From assembly GCA_021731365.1 (NCBI GenBank), contig JAKFXL010000019.1, positions 1-34,192 on the forward strand: a stretch of DNA of 34,192 bases. The letters are read 5' to 3'. Positions 31,934 to 34,192 of this stretch are shown here, in pieces. Origin of the DNA: Gammaproteobacteria bacterium. GTDB lineage: Bacteria > Pseudomonadota > Gammaproteobacteria > Tenderiales > Tenderiaceae. A model generated the notes under the pieces. That model was not told where the DNA came from. It was given only the letters and a program-made list of their open reading frames with translations, and made no database searches. The position numbers and the translations under genes are program-made. Each line of letters starts with the position of its first letter. The stretch's first letter is position 1.

Positions 31934-33142
31934 GTGAGCAACCAGACAAAAGCCTACATTGCCGGCATTGGCATGATTACGCCGCTGGGTTTTAACAGCG
32001 CTATGACCTCCGCTTCCGTAGGGGCGGGGATCAGCAGCTATGAAATCTCCGACCACTACCACAACCACGCCGGAGAGCCCATCACCCTCAGCCTAGCCCC
32101 CGATGAACTCTTCACCAACCCGTTTGAGATAGATGAGGGGGATTACTACAGCGTTCAGTATGACCGCATCATTAAACTCTCCATCCTGGCGCTGAGGGAG
32201 ATATTCAGCCAGCAGAGCGTTGAACGCCCGGTTCCCCTGATACTGGCCATGGCAGAGTCGCAGGTGGGTGTGGTCCCGGTTCTCTCAAAATTACTGATAC
32301 AAAACCTGCTCAGCCAGCCCGACCTGTTAATTGCCCAGAACAGCGTGCGCCCCACCTACACCGGTCGGGCAGGCGGCATCGAGGGGCTCGATCTGGCGTT
32401 TCGCTATCTCTACGATGCCGACGAGGATTACGTACTGGTGGGCGGCAGCGACAGCCATCTGAGCGCCGCACGCCTCAACCGGCTCGATGAGCAGCGCCGA
32501 CTGTTGGCCCCCGGTAGCGCGGACGGTTTTGCCCCCGGCGAAGGGGGGGCCTTTATACTGCTCACCCGCCACCCGGCGTGCGCGCTCTGTCGCCATGGCC
32601 AGATCATCGCCCTCTCCCCCCCCGGCATCGCCAACGAGCCGGGCCATCTCTTCAGCGACGAACCCTGCAAAGGGGAGGGGCTTGATAAAGCCTTCAAAAA
32701 AGCGCTCAAGGGCTACACCGGCGGAGCCATCAGCACCGTCTACTCCAGCATGAATGGAGAACACTACTGGGCCAAAGAGTATGGCGTCGCCATGATACGC
32801 AACGCCCCACACTTTGGTGACAAGGTAACGGTAGAACACCCCGCCGACTGTTACGGTGATCTAGGCTCGGCCAGCGGCAGCGCACTGATCGGGCTGGCGG
32901 CGGAACGGCTCTTTCGCCAGACCGATGCCGCCTGCCTGATATATGGCTCCTCCGACAACGGCTGGCGCGCCGCCACCCTGATGGAAACAGTGGCATATCA
33001 GAGCAACACCCCCCCCGTTCCCTTTCGCCACCCCGCGTTGGACTCAGACTGGCCCGAGACAGAGAGCGAGGCGGAGTGGGAACATCAGATAGCGTTGAGT
33101 CTATGCCGTAGCGCCACCCCCCCCAGAGGAGAGAGAAAGTGA
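31934..33142 (+). CDS. Catalytically degenerate ketosynthase-fold (thiolase-like) protein
   Basis: 402 aa with the layout of a beta-ketoacyl synthase: N-terminal YIAGIGMITPLG, the central LVGGSDSHLS strand, GFAPGEGGAFILL and a C-terminal YGDLGSASGSALIG helix start. Set against FabB-type enzymes, the nucleophilic cysteine is replaced by tyrosine (PTYTGRAGG, Y142), the first histidine position lies in SSMNGEH (271-277) and appears lost, and the GHxxGAAG histidine motif reads YGDLGSASG (307-315). It therefore probably cannot condense acyl chains and may be a structural or binding protein. The start is GTG at 31934 with AAGGG upstream. It overlaps the DUF2235 gene by 4 bp (GTGA). From memory, thiolase-like proteins of this kind occur beside vgrG/effector genes of T6SS. 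Confidence 0.85.
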   Translation: MSNQTKAYIAGIGMITPLGFNSAMTSASVGAGISSYEISDHYHNHAGEPITLSLAPDELFTNPFEIDEGDYYSVQYDRIIKLSILALREIFSQQSVERPVPLILAMAESQVGVVPVLSKLLIQNLLSQPDLLIAQNSVRPTYTGRAGGIEGLDLAFRYLYDADEDYVLVGGSDSHLSAARLNRLDEQRRLLAPGSADGFAPGEGGAFILLTRHPACALCRHGQIIALSPPGIANEPGHLFSDEPCKGEGLDKAFKKALKGYTGGAISTVYSSMNGEHYWAKEYGVAMIRNAPHFGDKVTVEHPADCYGDLGSASGSALIGLAAERLFRQTDAACLIYGSSDNGWRAATLMETVAYQSNTPPVPFRHPALDSDWPETESEAEWEHQIALSLCRSATPPRGERK

Positions 33143-34192
33143 CCCAGATAGGCGAAAGCGTCTACACCCCACCGGAGGGACCGGGGGAGCAGAATGACGG
33201 CAAAATACACCTCAACATCCGTATCCACGTTTACAACGACGGCACCAGTAACAACCGCACCAATACCCAGAGCCGTCTCGACAAGAAGGAGGCGTACCTG
33301 AAACTCGAAACGAAAAAAGAGAGCTACGAAAACGACTTTACCAATATCGCCACCATGGAGAGCTACATCCTGGGCGACCCCACCCCCGGCTACCACCACA
33401 CCCTCTCCGTCTACGTCGAGGGACCGGGCACCATTGACGACGAGGCTGACCGTACCCTGGGGTATGGCATCGGTGTGGGTGAGGCGGGGGTACGCAGCAA
33501 GGTGGAGCGTGGGCTGATGAAAATCGTCGAGAAAATTGTGGACGCACTTAAAAAGGCGTACAAGAAGGAGGAGAAAGGGATCGTCATCGACCTGCTGACC
33601 GTTGACCAGTTCGGCTTCAGCCGCGGCGCCGCCGTGGCCCGCAGCATGATTCACGAGGCGCTCTCTGGCCGCCAGCCGCTGCAGGCGCGGCTGGCGGCGA
33701 AGAGGTATGCAACCACCAAAGTCGAGATCTGTTTTGTCGGGCTCTATGACACGGTAGCCTCCCACGGGCTGCTCTTCAGCAACGACACCCGGGCGCTGAA
33801 ACTGGATGCAATTTACCGTGCCAAGGCGGTGTTGCACCTGGTGGCGGCGGATGAGCACCGGAAAAACTTCTCCCTCACCAACATCCACAGCGCCAGCAAT
33901 GGGCGCGAGATCTTTCTGCCCGGTGCCCACTCCGACATCGGCGGCAGCTACCTGGACAACCTCACGGAGCAGCAGGTGGTCTACGAAGGGGTAGCCGAGA
34001 TCGCCGGGCAGGAGCGCGCCCAGCTGATCGCCGCCGGCTGGTACCACCCCCACGAGATCACCCTGGAGCCGCTGGCCGACGTGGTGGTGGGCGAACATGT
34101 GCTGCCCCAGGCGCGGCTGCGGGTCTGCCGCCCCCAATCGGCCTACGTCGGGCGCGATACCCTAGCCCCCCTGATCCTCGGCGACCCCCCCT
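33139..34192 (+). CDS. DUF2235/Tle1-like alpha/beta hydrolase (5' part; runs off the window)
   Basis: At least 351 residues, open without a stop to the window end. It carries the DUF2235 (T6SS Tle1 phospholipase-like) signature: an N-terminal strand with VYNDGTSNN (about 31-39), the nucleophile elbow GFSRGAA with S161, GLYDTVAS with D204, and GAHSDIGGSY with H264. These are the expected Ser, Asp and His of the triad. There is no signal peptide, as expected for cargo or a partner of a contractile secretion system. The start is GTG at 33139 with GGAG 7 bp upstream, overlapping the ketosynthase-like gene by 4 bp. It could be an antibacterial lipase effector or a housekeeping hydrolase; an immunity gene would lie beyond the window. 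A long open frame on the opposite strand (33085-34137) is a shadow. Confidence 0.88.
   Translation, partial: MTQIGESVYTPPEGPGEQNDGKIHLNIRIHVYNDGTSNNRTNTQSRLDKKEAYLKLETKKESYENDFTNIATMESYILGDPTPGYHHTLSVYVEGPGTIDDEADRTLGYGIGVGEAGVRSKVERGLMKIVEKIVDALKKAYKKEEKGIVIDLLTVDQFGFSRGAAVARSMIHEALSGRQPLQARLAAKRYATTKVEICFVGLYDTVASHGLLFSNDTRALKLDAIYRAKAVLHLVAADEHRKNFSLTNIHSASNGREIFLPGAHSDIGGSYLDNLTEQQVVYEGVAEIAGQERAQLIAAGWYHPHEITLEPLADVVVGEHVLPQARLRVCRPQSAYVGRDTLAPLILGDPP

Noticed and set aside
33085-34137. 350-codon open frame on the minus strand
   Set aside because: It is the antisense shadow of the DUF2235 gene: the plus frame carries a full set of family motifs, whereas the minus frame gives no recognisable protein.

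Overview
The window reads as chromosome of a gammaproteobacterium. The protein families are Enterobacteria/Pseudomonas-like (AceE of 886 aa, GloA nearly colinear with the E. coli enzyme, PpnP, 408-aa ArgG, Zwf and Pgi of E. coli length). They sit beside traits typical of free-living or symbiotic environmental lineages: a PEP-CTERM-like surface protein, a bacteriohemerythrin, multi-PAS sensor kinases and a type VI secretion (T6SS)-associated lipase-like protein. I cannot name a genus; a sulfur-oxidiser-type lineage is only a guess. There are no tRNA or rRNA genes, insertion sequences or CRISPR arrays.

Layout. (1) 1-3184, +: the end of one ABC-transporter ATPase, a second ATPase of the dipeptide/nickel class, and a TonB-dependent outer-membrane receptor; together they look like an uptake system. 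(2) 3319-9273: glgA (-) faces away from gnd-zwf-pgi (+), so glycogen synthesis and the oxidative pentose-phosphate entry genes share a divergent control region that contains a spaced inverted repeat. (3) 9338-12019: a membrane-bound PAS-GGDEF-EAL protein. (4) 12355-18620: a pyruvate dehydrogenase operon aceE-aceF-(4-TM protein)-lpd, with one lipoyl domain on E2 and another fused to E3, closed by a strong terminator. (5) 18852-24767: mostly single genes, namely a PEP-CTERM-like protein, an alkaline-phosphatase-fold hydrolase, an HDOD protein, argG, ppnP, gloA and a bacteriohemerythrin. (6) 24764-29125, -: a signalling operon in the order response regulator, PhnD-like periplasmic binding protein, PAS-GAF-PAS histidine kinase, response regulator. 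The kinase's second PAS domain resembles the FixL haem-PAS. (7) 29415-30677, -: a secreted PhoX/DUF839-type protein. (8) 30868-end, +: a MoxR AAA+ ATPase, a ketosynthase-fold protein that has lost its catalytic residues, and the start of a DUF2235/Tle1-like serine hydrolase that runs off the window; this is probably the edge of a T6SS-associated island.

The parts most worth following up are the degenerate ketosynthase plus DUF2235 pair behind a CRP-like promoter site, and the four-gene signalling operon that appears to split ligand binding, sensing and output over separate proteins next to an oxygen-binding hemerythrin.
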